DNA of 64,000 bases from contig JAFMSR010000009.1 of assembly GCA_022818135.1 (NCBI GenBank), positions 18,644,413-18,708,412 of the forward strand, given 5' to 3'. The notes beneath the pieces were generated by a model. That model was not told the DNA's origin, made no database searches, and worked only from the letters and a program-made list of their open reading frames with translations. Origin of the DNA: Saxidomus purpurata (Eukaryota; Mollusca; Bivalvia; Venerida; Veneridae). This document shows, piece after piece, positions 12,201 to 23,245 of this stretch. The position numbers and the translations under genes are program-made. Within the stretch, counting starts at the first letter, position 1. Every line of letters begins with the position of its first letter.

Positions 12201-15200
12201 TTTGTTAAATAAATAAAATAAAAGTAAATTCTTATGAAACAAGATGAATAAAATTGCATGTGTGACTGAATGGATACAAGTTGTCTTTTATTTGTTGCAT
12301 ATACACTACAGTGATAAGGTGTTTCCCATGAAAAATCTAGTTTCTAAAAATAGCACGAGAACATATGACAGTATTCCCCGAAAACCAAAAGTAAGTCACC
12401 CTTTTCATCACAATGTGATAACGAGTTTGTGCATTATTTGGGATATTTTTTTGCATTTCTTGGCAGAAATATGATCAAAGAATCTGATAATTAATTGCAA
12501 AAGGTAAGTTATCATTTCCATTGCTATTTCTACGCTGTTTTCTTCTTAATGTATCGAGAACTAATGACCCCAGGATACATCTACATGAAAATGGCGTCCG
12601 TTAACTATTTAGGTTACTACATGTACCTACTGATGTGAGCATATTACGTAATTGCTGACGTCACTACATTAATAATACTCACGGCGAGCAACTAAACATT
12701 TGCAATGCCTATAGAGCCGATAAACGTACATTATCTATCTTATGAGACAATTTACATAAAATATTACATTTAATGTCTACTTTATAGATCTATAGATGAT
12801 ATATCTTAAAAAGTAAAGGCATTTTGACTGGCCACCTTCCCCCGGTCCGAAACTAGGGACAGGAAAGGGGATCGCAACCCCTTTTTGTGTGGAAGTTACA
12901 TACCAATATAACTATTGCGTTCAAAACTCATCCCATACTAAAACAAAATTTAAATCATCGCCGGTCAACTGGTTATTAAGAATAGTATGATTTCTGTAAT
13001 TAGCGCTGACAACATCAAACATTCCGTCAGTGCTCTACTATACGACGTAGCTATGCTAACAGCTATGCATGACCGTACGCGGATCCTCTACCACCTCGCC
13101 ATAAAAGCTAGCTCAATCGCAAGGAAGTATACCTCTACCACATACATCCCCTCCTAACTAGAATTCGTCCTCGAATTATTGGAGTATAAATGTAAGTGGG
13201 ACGTTCTAAGGGTGCCAGTGAAATGGCGGAAGTGTCGAAATCGAGCATAAATAAATATGTAGAAATCACTCGACTTAGTTTTGCACCCTTGCCCCATGAA
13301 AAATCTTAGTTTCGGTCATGTTACCGACATGATTGTGACAGAAAATTATCATTCCGAGTGACCAGTGTAAAACTGACTGTTTCACATTTCTGTTACCATG
13401 TAGATCTATATATTAGTTAGAGAATTGTTTCCAATCTCTATCCTACAACGCTCACCCTAATGAAGGTGGATCGGAAAGGAATGGCACCTCAGCATTGCAT
13501 CCTCGGAGAGAAGCGGCAGGAATTAACTGTGTGTGCCGTCGATGCACCATAGAGACTGATATATTCTTCTTCCACGCGTGATGCTGTGTTTAAGTGTATT
13601 TGGTGTTGATCCTATTTTACATTGAAACGGAAACAAAGAATAGCAAATCCGAAATACGCGTGACGTAGGTCCTACACGACTGTAGGTACTAAAGTAGACA
13701 GGAGGTCAACCCTAATTTCCCATCTCATCTTCCCCACCCGATTCCCTAATTAAAAGAGGTTTGAGAAGCACAACATCATCAAAGTGAGTTATTGTATCTA
13801 AAACATTAATTCAGTGTGTTGCGTGAAGTCGGGATGTACATGTCGGCTCGCCATGCATTCCTTCTATAATTGGTTTCCCGCCGTGGTTTTGAAGCACGCG
13901 CAACAGGCTATTACGTATACTTTCGGTACACATTTTCTTACCTGAACGTAGGCTACATGTATGTATTGGCGCAGGGGGTCAGACAACCAGACACTTTCAT
14001 TCTAGGATTTGGGCGAGATTGAAGTTGTAAGTGGTGCAAATCGATCGGGAAATCTTTGTTTGTTGCTATTTTATTGTTTATTCAAGGCTGCGAGTTGTCG
14101 TAGATCTGTTCATCTATCGTCACATGACGATCGTGCATTGAAAATTGATTAATATTGGCTTTGAGTGAAATGTATATTTGGCATCCCTTTGTTGGTAAAT
14201 ATAAAAGTTTAAGTAACTTTTATTAAACCTAAATTTCCTGTGTCTAAATTACACGGCAAATGATTAAAATCATTGTCGTAATATAAAATTGTTAAATACT
14301 GCAATATAAGCCCTTGCTCTTCCTCAGTAATCAACACGACGGCTTTAGCAACCCGGAAAAAACTCATATAAATACGTTGCAAATGTTTGTAGAACGCGTT
14401 AGCGTCATATAAAAACTGACGTCGCTAACTTTGAGTTTATCCCCGATAGCGACGTTACGGGCGCCGCCATATTGGATTCAGCGACGTCGCGTCATTAACA
14501 TTACGACCTATGGGAAAAATCACAAGATTTCAAAATTCTGACTAAAATATTAAGTTAATCAAAAAAATGAAAAAGTGGCCTGGAGATATTAATGTTCCAG
14601 TGATACTGGTGTATTTAATATTGATGAAATATGCATATTCGAAATTTAATCGAAGTCTACCGATTGAGTGGGACAGTGTCTTAGGTATTGATAACGTCAC
14701 GCTCTCTAGAAACTGAAAGTTTCCTGCTCTGAAAATTCCCTCCTCCGAGACCAAGATGGCGGCTTTATTTAGAATATATAGGGGAAATGATGACGCCACA
14801 CTCCCTGAAGAGAAGCACATGACTAAACGAAAGATAGACAAGACCACAATGTTTAATAGATAAAATAATACCTGTAGCTGCTACCATGATGAGTAAAACT
14901 ACCAGGAACACCTTGCCAACACCATTTTCCATGTTTTTTAGAACAAACTGTGGTATTGCCAGCCTGAATAGGTATGCTAGTACAGTTCCTGTAATGAAAT
15001 ACTTTAAAATGTTAAGGTCACTTAGCCAGTAAGGCCAAGAAATAAAATACTAGGGTAATAATTAATAATCAATTCAGAGTTGCATTCTTCTTCTTCTTCT
15101 TCCTCTTCTTCTTCATCATCATCATCATCATCATCATCATCTTCTTCTTCTTCTTCTTCTTCTTCTTCTTCTTCTTCTTCTTCTTTATGGTTAACGTTCA

Positions 15201-15913
15201 ATACTAAAACATTCCTTATGGTTATAGCTTTCACAGATCTGACAATTTATAACTTTCACTTAGAAGGCTGACAACTCTAAAATGTAAAACTGTAAAATCG
15301 GTTCGCCTTTGAAGTGGAAATAGTGAGACTAGTGAGCATCATCATCTCTGACAATAGTAACCAGTCTTAACTGACTATTATGGCCATAAGTTGGTAGCCT
15401 AATTCATTCTGTTTTTTTTTTTTTGTATTGACGGATCTAATATTTTTATAATTGTTGAACATCAGGAAGGATAAAGAGCCCATCGAATTCGCTCAGACTC
15501 CAACTTCAAATTAATTAGACTTATGCGTTTTTTTCTGACACGTTTGTTGTCTGATTTGTGTGATTTGTCCTTGAACTTGTTTTGAATTAAAGTCAGAATA
15601 ATGAATAAAAAACGAAAGTGAAACAAAATCAGGATTTACCTATTAAGACCTGTCCAACAAATCTCACAACCTTCCATGGAGGTTTTGCATATTGTCGTTT
15701 CCTCGCGTTTAATATCTCTCGTACCCTAGGATCTCTATTCGCTTCATATACATACTCAGGCAACCTCCACAGCTCCCTGAACCATCCAAAGAACAAACCA
15801 CCTAAAGAAATCCACCATACAAACGCATGTTTATCCCTACCGAGATAGAAATGATGCAGTCCAAAAGGGCCACCAAGAAGCCAGAAAATATATGCTATAA
15901 TTATGTTCGCCAT
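219..15913 (-). CDS. DNAJC22: DNAJC22-like TM2/J-domain membrane protein, copy A (4 exons)
   Basis: Exons on the minus strand: 15,913-15,640 (274 nt), 14,988-14,872 (117), 1,674-1,211 (464) and 635-219 (417), all with GT-AG borders and matching phases (1,1,0), giving 423 residues. Exon 1 opens MANIIIAYIFWLLGG and has a TM2-like pair of hydrophobic segments around a LGRDK turn. Exons 2-3 encode further membrane segments. Exon 4 begins VLGFEGV and carries the J domain with its HPD tripeptide near residues 311-313. DNAJC22 proteins are multi-pass co-chaperones (Drosophila wurst, endocytosis); J domains stimulate Hsp70 ATPase. The start is set by the paralogue; an in-frame ATG seven codons upstream exists. 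Odd points: intron 2 holds a 13 kb Polinton, the tail has an in-frame 48-nt duplication, and a TAG-to-AAG change at the copy B stop position extends the protein by 40 residues, including a hydrophobic run. It could be expressed or a decaying duplicate, but no frameshift is visible. Confidence 0.85.
1824..1950 (+). repeat. Left terminal inverted repeat of the Polinton
   Basis: Inverted match to 14,700-14,824. It contains TCTATATAAAG (1,876-1,884) followed by GCCGCCATCTTGG (1,885-1,897), a TATA-like box next to a YY1-like site. Confidence 0.7.
1951..3963. other. Polinton interior between left TIR and integrase, no gene seen
   Basis: No convincing coding sequence. A repeat pair occurs: TTTAGCAGAC...ACAACTGGATG...GGGTTTTCTATT at about 2,003-2,095 recurs at about 3,188-3,280. 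Confidence 0.5.
3964..4860 (-). pseudogene. Polinton retroviral-like integrase, core-deleted
   Basis: Minus strand. An N-terminal piece near 4,860-4,700 ends in the EAYSLHKP signature. A C-terminal piece, 4,633-3,964, reads GQEFRAKKVQS, QNETKASTSERA (catalytic-Glu region), then after a frameshift YRYFTHKDDYAYLP and HRTIWMSPSDV. It finishes in the chromo-like tail FWKVEKVLRSKW, QYSVKWKSYPKK and a stop after SDIE. The DDE integrase would catalyse strand transfer. Only about 70 bp separates the two pieces, so the segment with the two catalytic Asp residues is deleted. In-frame stops also occur, so it is non-functional. Confidence 0.8.
4935..5463 (-). pseudogene. Polinton zinc-finger accessory protein
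   Basis: Minus strand. From ATG at 5,463 it reads MSDKAQACDGCGLLFDSVHD, giving a C2H2-type finger CDGCGLLF...HDVQKH. After a frameshift come acidic runs (DGEDEEDAQDIAED), then FFDKYEYLLDSY, KKILEDINSLIQKS and RKYTSEFKDLFESAF, with an acidic end EDEMDTE. One TGA and at least one frameshift interrupt it. It sits between integrase and ATPase, as such proteins do in Polintons of aquatic invertebrates. The function is unknown; a DNA or partner-binding role is inference. Confidence 0.6.
5684..6214 (-). pseudogene. Polinton FtsK/HerA-type DNA-packaging ATPase
   Basis: Minus strand. It reads TFVKELLQQH, IDWLYKRWKPLYS then stop, then in another frame RTVPPRVEFVQGIP, DDEFFDPTMNN, LLNLDDLFSEAGK (Walker B with DD), NCHYLILFNNPVDRQ and PYGYLQVDLKPFTSEDDR. 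This is the A32-like ATPase that packages virion DNA in viruses and is encoded by Polintons. The Walker A segment is degenerate (ACRKIT where GKT is expected) and directly follows a splice-acceptor-like TATATTTCAG at the 5' edge. Stops and a frameshift show it is inactive. Confidence 0.82.
6215..6610. promoter_or_regulatory. Divergent spacer between ATPase and polymerase genes with GGT-rich minisatellite
   Basis: This separates the leftward and rightward Polinton genes and so should hold both promoters (inference). At 6,384-6,478 there is a short array of GGTGGTGGT...CCCTCCAG units, about 28-36 bp long. Confidence 0.4.
6611..9600 (+). pseudogene. Polinton zinc-finger plus protein-primed DNA polymerase B
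   Basis: Plus strand. At 6,690-6,900 C2H2 fingers appear (CCLMCDYKT, NVCGKVFTRRDNLDRHVHKH, then FHCSECGYVFSREDNL in a shifted frame). Further on come LVDMPSGGTRKHCN (7,290), GPCG-like QCGIEESKQFQTVL (7,520), a cysteine-rich block CNNIGASCRK...CKKCNRYFQKQECVD (7,760-7,870), the exonuclease I motif as FIFFGFECTQ (8,117; Asp replaced by Gly), KGFFPHLYN (8,585), ALAKLMINSFW (9,145; motif B region) and VPPLGDCLSD (9,436). These match family-B polymerases that replicate Polintons by protein priming. At least two in-frame stops before 7,650 and many frameshifts after 8,100 leave it inactive. Confidence 0.82.
9601..11987. other. Right interior of the Polinton, largely non-coding
   Basis: No capsid or protease gene recognised. 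It contains a dispersed repeat at 10,254-10,510 and a TGATCATG-type motif at 11,258-11,283; otherwise AT-rich unassigned sequence. Confidence 0.4.
10254..10510 (+). repeat. Dispersed repeat, inverted copy at 47,512-47,756
   Basis: Shared blocks include TTTGATGAGAATTTTATCAA, ATGAGACCC(C/T)GGCATG, GCAATTTCCAGC and CAATCACGGCGACCAATGAG. The two copies are in opposite orientation and strongly similar over about 250 bp. Confidence 0.75.
11988..12195 (+). pseudogene. Transposase relic: psq-type HTH joined to a PHD-like finger
   Basis: After an acceptor (TTTACATTGCAG) one frame reads NRKRVFRQYSPTNLVSAYNM, the start of a psq/pogo-type DNA-binding helix-turn-helix. After a run of nine A, a shifted frame reads KWVGCDKCTHWVHLKYCTE and FICDCCKD, a PHD-like C..C..W-H..C..C..C finger, then TGA. 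The DDE catalytic core expected between them is missing. This suggests an internally deleted pogo/Tigger-like or domesticated transposase copy nested in the Polinton. Confidence 0.5.
12196..14699. other. Unassigned right part of the Polinton insertion
   Basis: No supported gene. Short GC-richer islands (12,830-12,900, 13,440-13,560) and a second GCCGCCATATTGG near 14,464 are visible. Confidence 0.35.
14700..14824 (-). repeat. Right terminal inverted repeat of the Polinton
   Basis: The reverse complement matches 1,824-1,950, including GCCGCCATCTTGG (14,763 to 14,751), TTCAGGGAGTGTG and CGTCATCATTT. It is diverged by scattered substitutions, indicating age. Confidence 0.7.
15085..15184 (+). 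repeat. TTC/ATC trinucleotide microsatellite in intron 1 of copy A
   Basis: About 100 bp of (CTT)n with an internal (CAT)n block. The orthologous place in copy B (about 27,910-27,922) has only TTCTTCTTCTTC. Confidence 0.9.
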
Positions 15914-16255
15914 GATTTGAACAAATTCGGACAAATGTTGTATCCTAAAGCAACACGCGTTAAAGAATTAATCCATGATGTTTCATCCAGGATGTTTATT
16001 TTGGAAGGCATGCGCATTTTGATGAAAAATGGAAATTCATGTTCTATATTTAGAAATGCAAGCGTGTCTGGTATTAGCTTCGTACATGTATAAATGTTTG
16101 TTCTGTTTTTATCAAACATAATCTTACTGCAAAATAAAATGAAATCGAAATATACCTGGTTGATATTAACGCAGTATTAGACTAAAAATATAAACCTGCG
16201 TCATGCACTATTAACTTCGAAAACATAAAATTATATAAGACAAGCTATAAAATAA
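15914..16255 (-). promoter_or_regulatory. Upstream region of DNAJC22 copy A
   Basis: Homologous to 29,907-30,245 upstream of copy B, ending at the likely duplication breakpoint. No TATA box was identified with confidence. Confidence 0.45.
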
Positions 16256-16765
16256 TTATAGTCCTTATATGATAACTTGATAGCGCGTCATAGGATTAGG
16301 TTCAACTTGACAGGTAAATCAGGTTATGTTGCAAACCTACACGCCTCTGAAAACTGTAAACCCGAATGTAGAGATTTGAAACTATGTTGTCCAGGAAAGT
16401 TATATGTTTATATTAAAAGTATATAAATACACGGCGTGTTTATACTAAAGTAAAATCTGCAATGTATATAAACACATGACAATATTTAGCATTTTTAGTA
16501 ACTTGACAGCAACATTACATTGTGTCTTTCTCAACTAGTTAATGTCTCTGTTATTGGAATATAAATAACAGTTTGTTATAAACACATGTGAACTACACAA
16601 ATGAATACTCATTTGTATTAACCCTCTTCATTTTGAGGTCAAAGGTCAGTGTCACAGCGACTGTCCATTTTGAAACGTTTCTACTCAACAAATTGAGATG
16701 GCTTTGACCACGTGGTCTCAAACTTGGTAGAGACATTGGTCATCGATAGAAAATTAACCCTTTTT

Positions 16766-17582
16766 AGCTCACCTGGCACGAAGTGCCAGAGTGAGCTATT
16801 AGGATGGCATTCCGTCCGGCGTCTGTCGTACGTTCGTTAACATTTTCTTTCAAACGACATCTCCTCTGAAACCAATAGGCCAATGATGATATAACTTGGC
16901 TAGGATGTTCCTTGCATGAAGCCCTTTCAAAGAAAGAAAATTTTTTATTCTATGCAGAACTCTTGTTGATATGGCAACAGAAAGGAAAAACTTTAAAAAT
17001 CTTCTTCTCTGAAACCACAAGGCCTAGAACTTATTTAACATGTGGCATAACCTAGTGGACCTCTACCAAGATTGTTTAATTATGACTCATGGGTCAAAAT
17101 TGACCCAGCGCGGGTCACTTGTTTTTACATAGGGTTAATGTAGGACAAACTTTAAAAAGTATTCTTCTCTGAAATCACACGGCTTAGAGCTAAGATATTT
17201 AGCATGTAATATTACCTAGTGGACCTTTACCAAGATTGTTCAAATCATGACCCCCAGGTTAAACTTGACCCCACCTGGTGGTCATTTTTTTACATAGGCT
17301 TATTCAGAATTGTTTTTTAAATCTTCTTCTCTGAAACCACAAGGCCTAGAGCTTAGATGTTTAGCATGTGGCATAACCTGGTGACCCTCTACCAATATTG
17401 TTTAAATCATGATCCCCAGGTCAAAATTGACACTACTCGGGGTCTCTTAATTTAACTTTGGCTTATATAGAGGAAACTCATGAGCCCAATGTCAAAATGG
17501 ACCTTTTCTGCTATTGGTGATCTTCTATTATAGCCAATGGTAGCAAGGTGAGCGATATAGGGCCATCTTAGTCCTCTTGTTG
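16766..17582 (+). mobile_element. Hairpin-led repetitive element with internal ~155-bp repeats
   Basis: It begins with AGCTCACCTGGCAC-GAA-GTGCCAGAGTGAGCT, a near-perfect hairpin. Three ~155-bp units (TCTTCTCTGAAACCACAAGG...) lie at about 17,000, 17,160 and 17,320. It ends GGTGAGCGATATAGGGCCAT, with GGTGAGC inverted to the start. Non-coding; a non-autonomous element common in bivalves (from general knowledge). Confidence 0.6.
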
Positions 17583-18117
17583 TGATGGTCATATGGACTT
17601 TGCATTTAAAAGGTGTATCCCATGGAAGTATACTCTGCTATACAATTATAGACTAGTTTTGATGTCAATACATAGTTTTGTGGACCTATTAAAAGTGATA
17701 TTGACAGAGGACGAAGGTCCGCAAAACTATGAATTGATGGAGTGTAAAAAAAAGAACAGGTATACAATCCCCTTAAAGATACAATAAAAAAGACAAAGAT
17801 GTGTCGAATTTTTCAAAAGTCAACACATGCACATGTATTAAAATATGTCATAAAAACATGATGACTGGCAAGCAATGTTTTCTCATATTTCTAGCGACCA
17901 TTGCAAAACGGTCAAAAGTTAAATGTTTATATCTCTGCAGTCTTGTATAAGTGGCACTTCACTTCTTGCCAGTCATAATTATTTAACATGTTTCAGAAGA
18001 TTATTAGATACATGCAAATACGCCATGAAAAACTTACCCTAAAAGGGGCTTAGTACTGCACCTTTAATAACTTAAGATATGGTCACTGCTTAGATTAAGC
18101 TTATGGCTATTGCCTTT

Positions 18118-18225
18118 CGGGTCAATAAACGGAAAGTAAGCATCTGCAATACTTTATCTGAAGCAGCAGACATAGTATCTGGTGTACCACAAGGCTTTGT
18201 CCTGGGTAGTTCAAGTTCAAAATGA
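18118..18225 (+). pseudogene. Non-LTR reverse transcriptase fragment
   Basis: About 35 codons in one frame ending at TGA, with SGVPQGFVLG, the conserved SGVPQGSVLGP block of LINE reverse transcriptases just before the active-site motif. No flanking RT sequence survives. Confidence 0.65.
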
Positions 18226-19682
18226 CGATGTATTTAAAAAACATTTCTGCCTTGACATCCTGCTAGGGTTATTGGGTATGAGAATTTGATGAACCCTATT
18301 GATCTCTTATGACTTCTGGGTCAATAGGTCATAATCCATTTCATGTGTAAGTTACTGGGTGGTGTGTTTGAAGGGGGCATTAGTGTTTCTAAACGTCTCG
18401 TTTTACATAGGCTCTCGTAAATATCTTGTACATGTACATGTATGCAGACTGATCATGATTTGCACTGGTTACAGCGGGAAAATCGGCTACAGATTGCAAG
18501 CAGACCTGCAGAACTGTATTGTTAAATTGATCTATGTGTTGGGATGCAATGGGGATAGGAGTGATTCCTAAACCAAGTAAAACATCACTAGACCATTTTC
18601 ATAGAATTTTTCTACGGAAAAGGCGGCAGGCTGAGCGATGTTCCAAATGATTCCTTATACATAGTCCCTGAAACTTGTTTGGCAGTGTTCTACTTGCTTA
18701 TTAATTATACTCTTGAAACATTTTAATATGCAAAGAAAAAGCCCTATAATGGTGAAAGTAATAGAAGAGCACATCTTGAAAGAGCCATGTTTCTGTGTTT
18801 TGGCAGGGTCAACTAGAAGAAAAGACAAATCAGTTTCCACACATTTTTTTCTTTCATAATTTTTATGGTACATAAAAAAATGCTGTGGTAAAAAAAGAAA
18901 AAGAAAAACAAAACAATAAAAAATGATCTTAACCTTTTGAGATACAATTTAAAATTGTGATAGAAACCTGATTATAAGGACCACAGCGACTTAATTTTGA
19001 TGTGAATTAAAAAAGTTCCGTAAATTAGAAAAAAAACAACTTTAATTTAATTTAGTGGAATCAGAGACTACATAGTCATGTACCACATCACTTTGGTGAG
19101 ATTCTGATTGGACAAATTGGTAATCATGATTATGATCTTCTGAAGTCACATCTTCTCAAATCTACAGCTTTTGTGGTCAATAACAGAGCATCTGAACAAA
19201 AAACAGTTGCTTATTAGATGATAAAAACAATGCTTAAAAGGATATTATTTTGATTCTTACATGACCAATTTAAATGAAAAGGTGAATAAATAAAATGGCG
19301 TATTTTCTACACAAATATACTTTGTTATGTGGCACATCATTTTTATGCCATAATGTTCTCTTACCAGTCTAAGCAACACACTGTTGTTTATTGTAGAATT
19401 TACAATGCTTCATATTTTTCTTTATAATACTGATAGATGGATTAAACCATGTCAGAATCCAGATCATCTGACATCTACATGTACAAATGTTTTTTTTCTA
19501 CAGCAGGTCAATATCAATAAAATGACAAAAATAAATGTAAGTATATGTTTCAAGGTTTACAGTACTGGAATGAACCTTATCCCTTCTTTTCCTGCTAGTT
19601 TTATGAAATGAACTCCCGTCATTTTACCTAATATGTACATCTCTAACAGTGTACTTACTATTCAAAGGGGAACAAACAGAAT

Positions 19683-19736
19683 ACAGTGTAGATCATGACC
19701 AGTACATACACAGTCTGATCATGATCTACACTGTCC
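19683..19736. repeat. Inverted repeat with TCATGATCTACACTG arms
   Basis: CAGTGTAGATCATGA and TCATGATCTACACTG are perfect reverse complements separated by about 20 bp. The same core recurs at 11,258, 18,444, 20,947, 25,911 and 26,229. Confidence 0.75.
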
Positions 19737-22700
19737 AAAAAGACAGAAATATATTCTTCCAGCAGGATAAGTGTTTAAAAACCAAAAAGTAAATGGTTAT
19801 GATGTCAATTACGATGTAAATGTTCCTCAAGAAATAATAAGACTTAATTGTCTCACTTATGAAGACGTAGATTTACAGTCATTAGTGTCATATGTATATT
19901 CATATTTTCTTTGGTATTGTTAAACTCATTATTATAATAAAGCTAGGCTGTACCAAACATGCACATGTACAATGTAGCACTTCTTAAATGAATTTTGCCA
20001 TAGTCCATGATTTAAACTATTTCAATTGAAAATATGGACTTTTTTTTTGGTAAGTGAAAACTCTTTTACTTAAAGACAGTGAATATAATCAAACAAATTC
20101 AATCAGTCCTAAAAAAGAACTGGTCTTGTACACTACATTGTGAATAAATAGGCATCTAGCCTTAGTTAAATGGATTTTACAAAGTGAGCAAAGAAATATT
20201 GAAGCATAACGGTTACCAAGTGTAAGTAAACGGGATAGAAGTAACAGTTTAGAATTCATACAATGTATACGGATATAACATATCAATACAAATATTGAAA
20301 AAAAAGTACTGCAAGCAAATTGTTTAACTTGATTCATCAAACATCCATTGACATGCAGTCAAATGTGTAACAAAAGTTGATCTTAGAAAGTAAATAAAGA
20401 TAAATGACAAAATATGCCATCACACTACTACACAGTGTAAAATAATTTAACTTTGTCCTTCACACGAGTTCACAGTCTCTTATACTACTATATAAGTACT
20501 ACATTTGGCGGGGGTTTATTTTGGCTATATTGGTGGTCATCATTAGTTGCGCCAAATTTAAAGCACACCATCATTATTAATCATCAAAGTTGTAAGCCAC
20601 CGCAAAAAATGTAAGCAAAGGGAAGCAACTGCTTTTACAGGCTGCAATGTAACTTCTTGAAAAATATACTGGGGAAAAAATCAAGCAAAAAATTATGTAC
20701 TCATATAAAGCATACAAGGATCTTGTTTGAAAATTTCCCCCATGTCAAACAAAAAACATAAGAACCATATTTAAAAGCAGACTTATTTGAACCTTTACCC
20801 TGTTAAAGCACAAAACCGGACTTGTCTGATTTAAAATTGTTTATATCTGGACAGTTATATCAGTTACAACAGAGGATGTCTGTTGAAAATTTACTCACTG
20901 AATACCATACAGTGATGTCATGAAAAGACTGCAAGGATATGTAAGATAATCATGATCTGCATTAGTCACCAACTCTTTTGAGGCATAGAGTTAACAAATA
21001 AATTGTTCAATTTAACATGTTCACTTTACCATAAAAAAGTACTTATAATATTGTTTTGTATTTTTGCTGAATCAGCATCTCTACCCAAGACTTAAAATAA
21101 ACAAAAATAATGCAAATGTATTTCAAATTACCTTTAGTTGATATACATGTAGGTCTATAAACTGCTATTAACTATAGCACTAAGTCAAAACATGAAAATA
21201 TAGGAATAAACTGACGGCCTGGGGCAGCATTTTTTAAAGCATTAATTTAATTATCACATGATGTGAAAATAAATCACTCTCCACTGGTAACATCTGGCAC
21301 TATACATGATTGTGGTTAATATGACAATATGGTAGATAAGGGCATTTATACAAGGTAAATGATATGTGCCAATGTGAACTTTACCATTTGATGAGAAATT
21401 ATCGCAATTTCAGTTAGTGAGCTGACTTTTAGATATGTAACAAAACCCAGCGACGTAAAATGGTATTGTTAAACTGACTGAATCAAAATAATTAATATAA
21501 CAAAAACTTCAAAATAAACTAAACTCTACACCAAAAACAATCCTTCAATCTAAAGCTTTGACAACATTATCACACGCACTGTGACAGCAAAATGTATTAA
21601 ATATATATATTTATATACAAAACGATCGTGTAAAAAATATTCTTAAAACGATATGGCAGGAATCCGAACAGTCTCAGAAAAACATGTTCCGTGTTTAAAA
21701 TTGTACAATTAAGACTTGCACTCTAATCCAAACATGTTGTATTTCAAACTAAGTTTGTTTTGCTCTGTTAAAGTAAAGCTCAACTATCAAGACCACCAGA
21801 ATAATATTCCATGATCTGACTAAACCACATGATCTATTGTATTTATGACCCGATTAACCCTTAAACCTCTCATTGATTGTGGATCATGGATATTAGCTCC
21901 TCAGACAGGACTCTCTCTGTATGAGAGTTTGCTGTTTCTTATGGAGGATAACGGGGGTACAATGATTAGGTAACCTTTCTTTCCATACATAACTAAAATG
22001 CATAATTAGAAATTATTATAAACTGTTTATACGTACTTGATTCTTTACTTTCTGTTTAATACAATGTCTGTATCTTTCAACAGTTAAAGACCGACAGACA
22101 GACGGAGGTAAAACTTATATATGCAGTATTTTGATCATTAAATTAAATATGAAACAAAATGCAGCACGAAACATGTTTTTCTAAGGCTGAAGTGCATAGC
22201 AATACATATACATGAAACATACAAACAATACGCCAGCATCATTCAGATCATCATCTTTTTACAATTTCTATGGATTTCAAGTTTTCAACACAGCACAAGC
22301 TGGAAATACAGATTCATATTTGTGTAAATAAATGTATACAAAGATGATAACACCTCAATTCAAAAATGTTTTCTGTGTAAAAAAAAACAAAACTTTTTCT
22401 ACACGGTTGTTACAAAGTTTTGATTTTTGCACCTATATGAGTAAATTTCTACATTACACATATTATGTAATAGAACTAAAAAAGAGTATGGACAGAATGG
22501 CACTGAATGTCATGAATTTAAGACATTAGTGATGAGTACCTAGGTTCATATTTGCTTACACAGACATTAGCCCCTTCATCTTTTACAAAGGCAGATACAA
22601 ATGTACATGTATTAGCCCCTTCACTGTACAAAATTAAAAATAATATTTATAATTTAATAATATTTAGGAAAAAATTAAAATGTATATTGATGTTTTATAT

Positions 22701-22829
22701 TTATTTCGCCAAATGATTGAAATTTTATGCAGATAATTACACAAATGTATTAATATGCTACATTTGTAATACTGTACATCCAGAAAGAAAGTTTGAGAAA
22801 GGGGATTATGTTCACCTTTACAAAATCAT

Positions 22830-23030
22830 GCAGGGGCTAATGTCAGCATATATAAAATTGGTCTAGGGGCTTATGTCCTAGGGGATAATAATGTCCATTT
22901 ATGCCAAATTAAGCTAAGGGGCTATTGTCCAACAATGCCAAATTGAGCTCATGGGCTAATGTCCACCAATGCCAAATTGAGCTCTGGGGCTAATGTCCTA
23001 GGAGCTAAAATTCATTTACTGACGGCACTG
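22830..23030. repeat. 3' flank of DNAJC22 copy B with ~36-bp tandem units
   Basis: Four to five units of ATGCCAAATTGAGCTC-GGGGCTAATGTCC; homologous to the shorter array at about 90-190. Confidence 0.6.
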
Positions 23031-23245
23031 TATTCTGTATTGTTCACCCCTGTGATACTGCATATCCTGGATACATGTACCTTTAAAACTACAAAGATGT
23101 CAACAGGATTAATAGCGCTTGAAAAACCCAGATGTTGGTTCACATCAAATTGAACTAATTTGTCTTCAAATACCAGCTTTAAAATACTAATTATAAGAAA
23201 CTGAATAAATGTGTAAAAACAAAGTCAATCCCAATTACTGTATGA

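Larger units (their letters stand above)
1824..14824. mobile_element. Decayed Polinton/Maverick inserted in intron 2 of DNAJC22 copy A
   Basis: Comparison with copy B shows copy A gained about 13 kb between ATACAATAGATTTTC (near 1,810) and ACAATGTTTAAT (near 14,850). The ends are inverted copies starting AGTCATGTGC...CTTCAGGGAGTGTG, about 90-130 bp long. AG termini are typical of Polintons. ACCACA occurs on both flanks (1,816-1,821 and 14,843-14,848) and could be the 6-bp target duplication, although on the right it lies 18 bp outside the recognisable repeat. Inside are the Polinton genes for integrase, zinc-finger protein, ATPase (minus strand) and DNA polymerase B (plus strand), all with stops and frameshifts. 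Capsid and protease genes were not recognised. The element is dead. It may hold nested later insertions such as the transposase relic near 12 kb. Confidence 0.7.
16256..22789. other. Intergenic region between DNAJC22 copies
   Basis: No supported host gene. It contains the AGCTCACC element (16,766-17,582), an RT relic (18,118-18,225), a palindrome (19,683-19,736) and an AT microsatellite near 21,600-21,617; the rest is AT-rich. Confidence 0.5.

Noticed and set aside
14542..14847. 101-codon minus-strand open frame, and its partner at 1,741-2,007
   Set aside because: Both lie across the Polinton TIRs and neighbouring sequence; the shared part is promoter-like, not protein-like.
15080..15234. 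Poly-Ser / poly-Glu-Asp open frames
   Set aside because: Translation of a TTC/ATC microsatellite on either strand.
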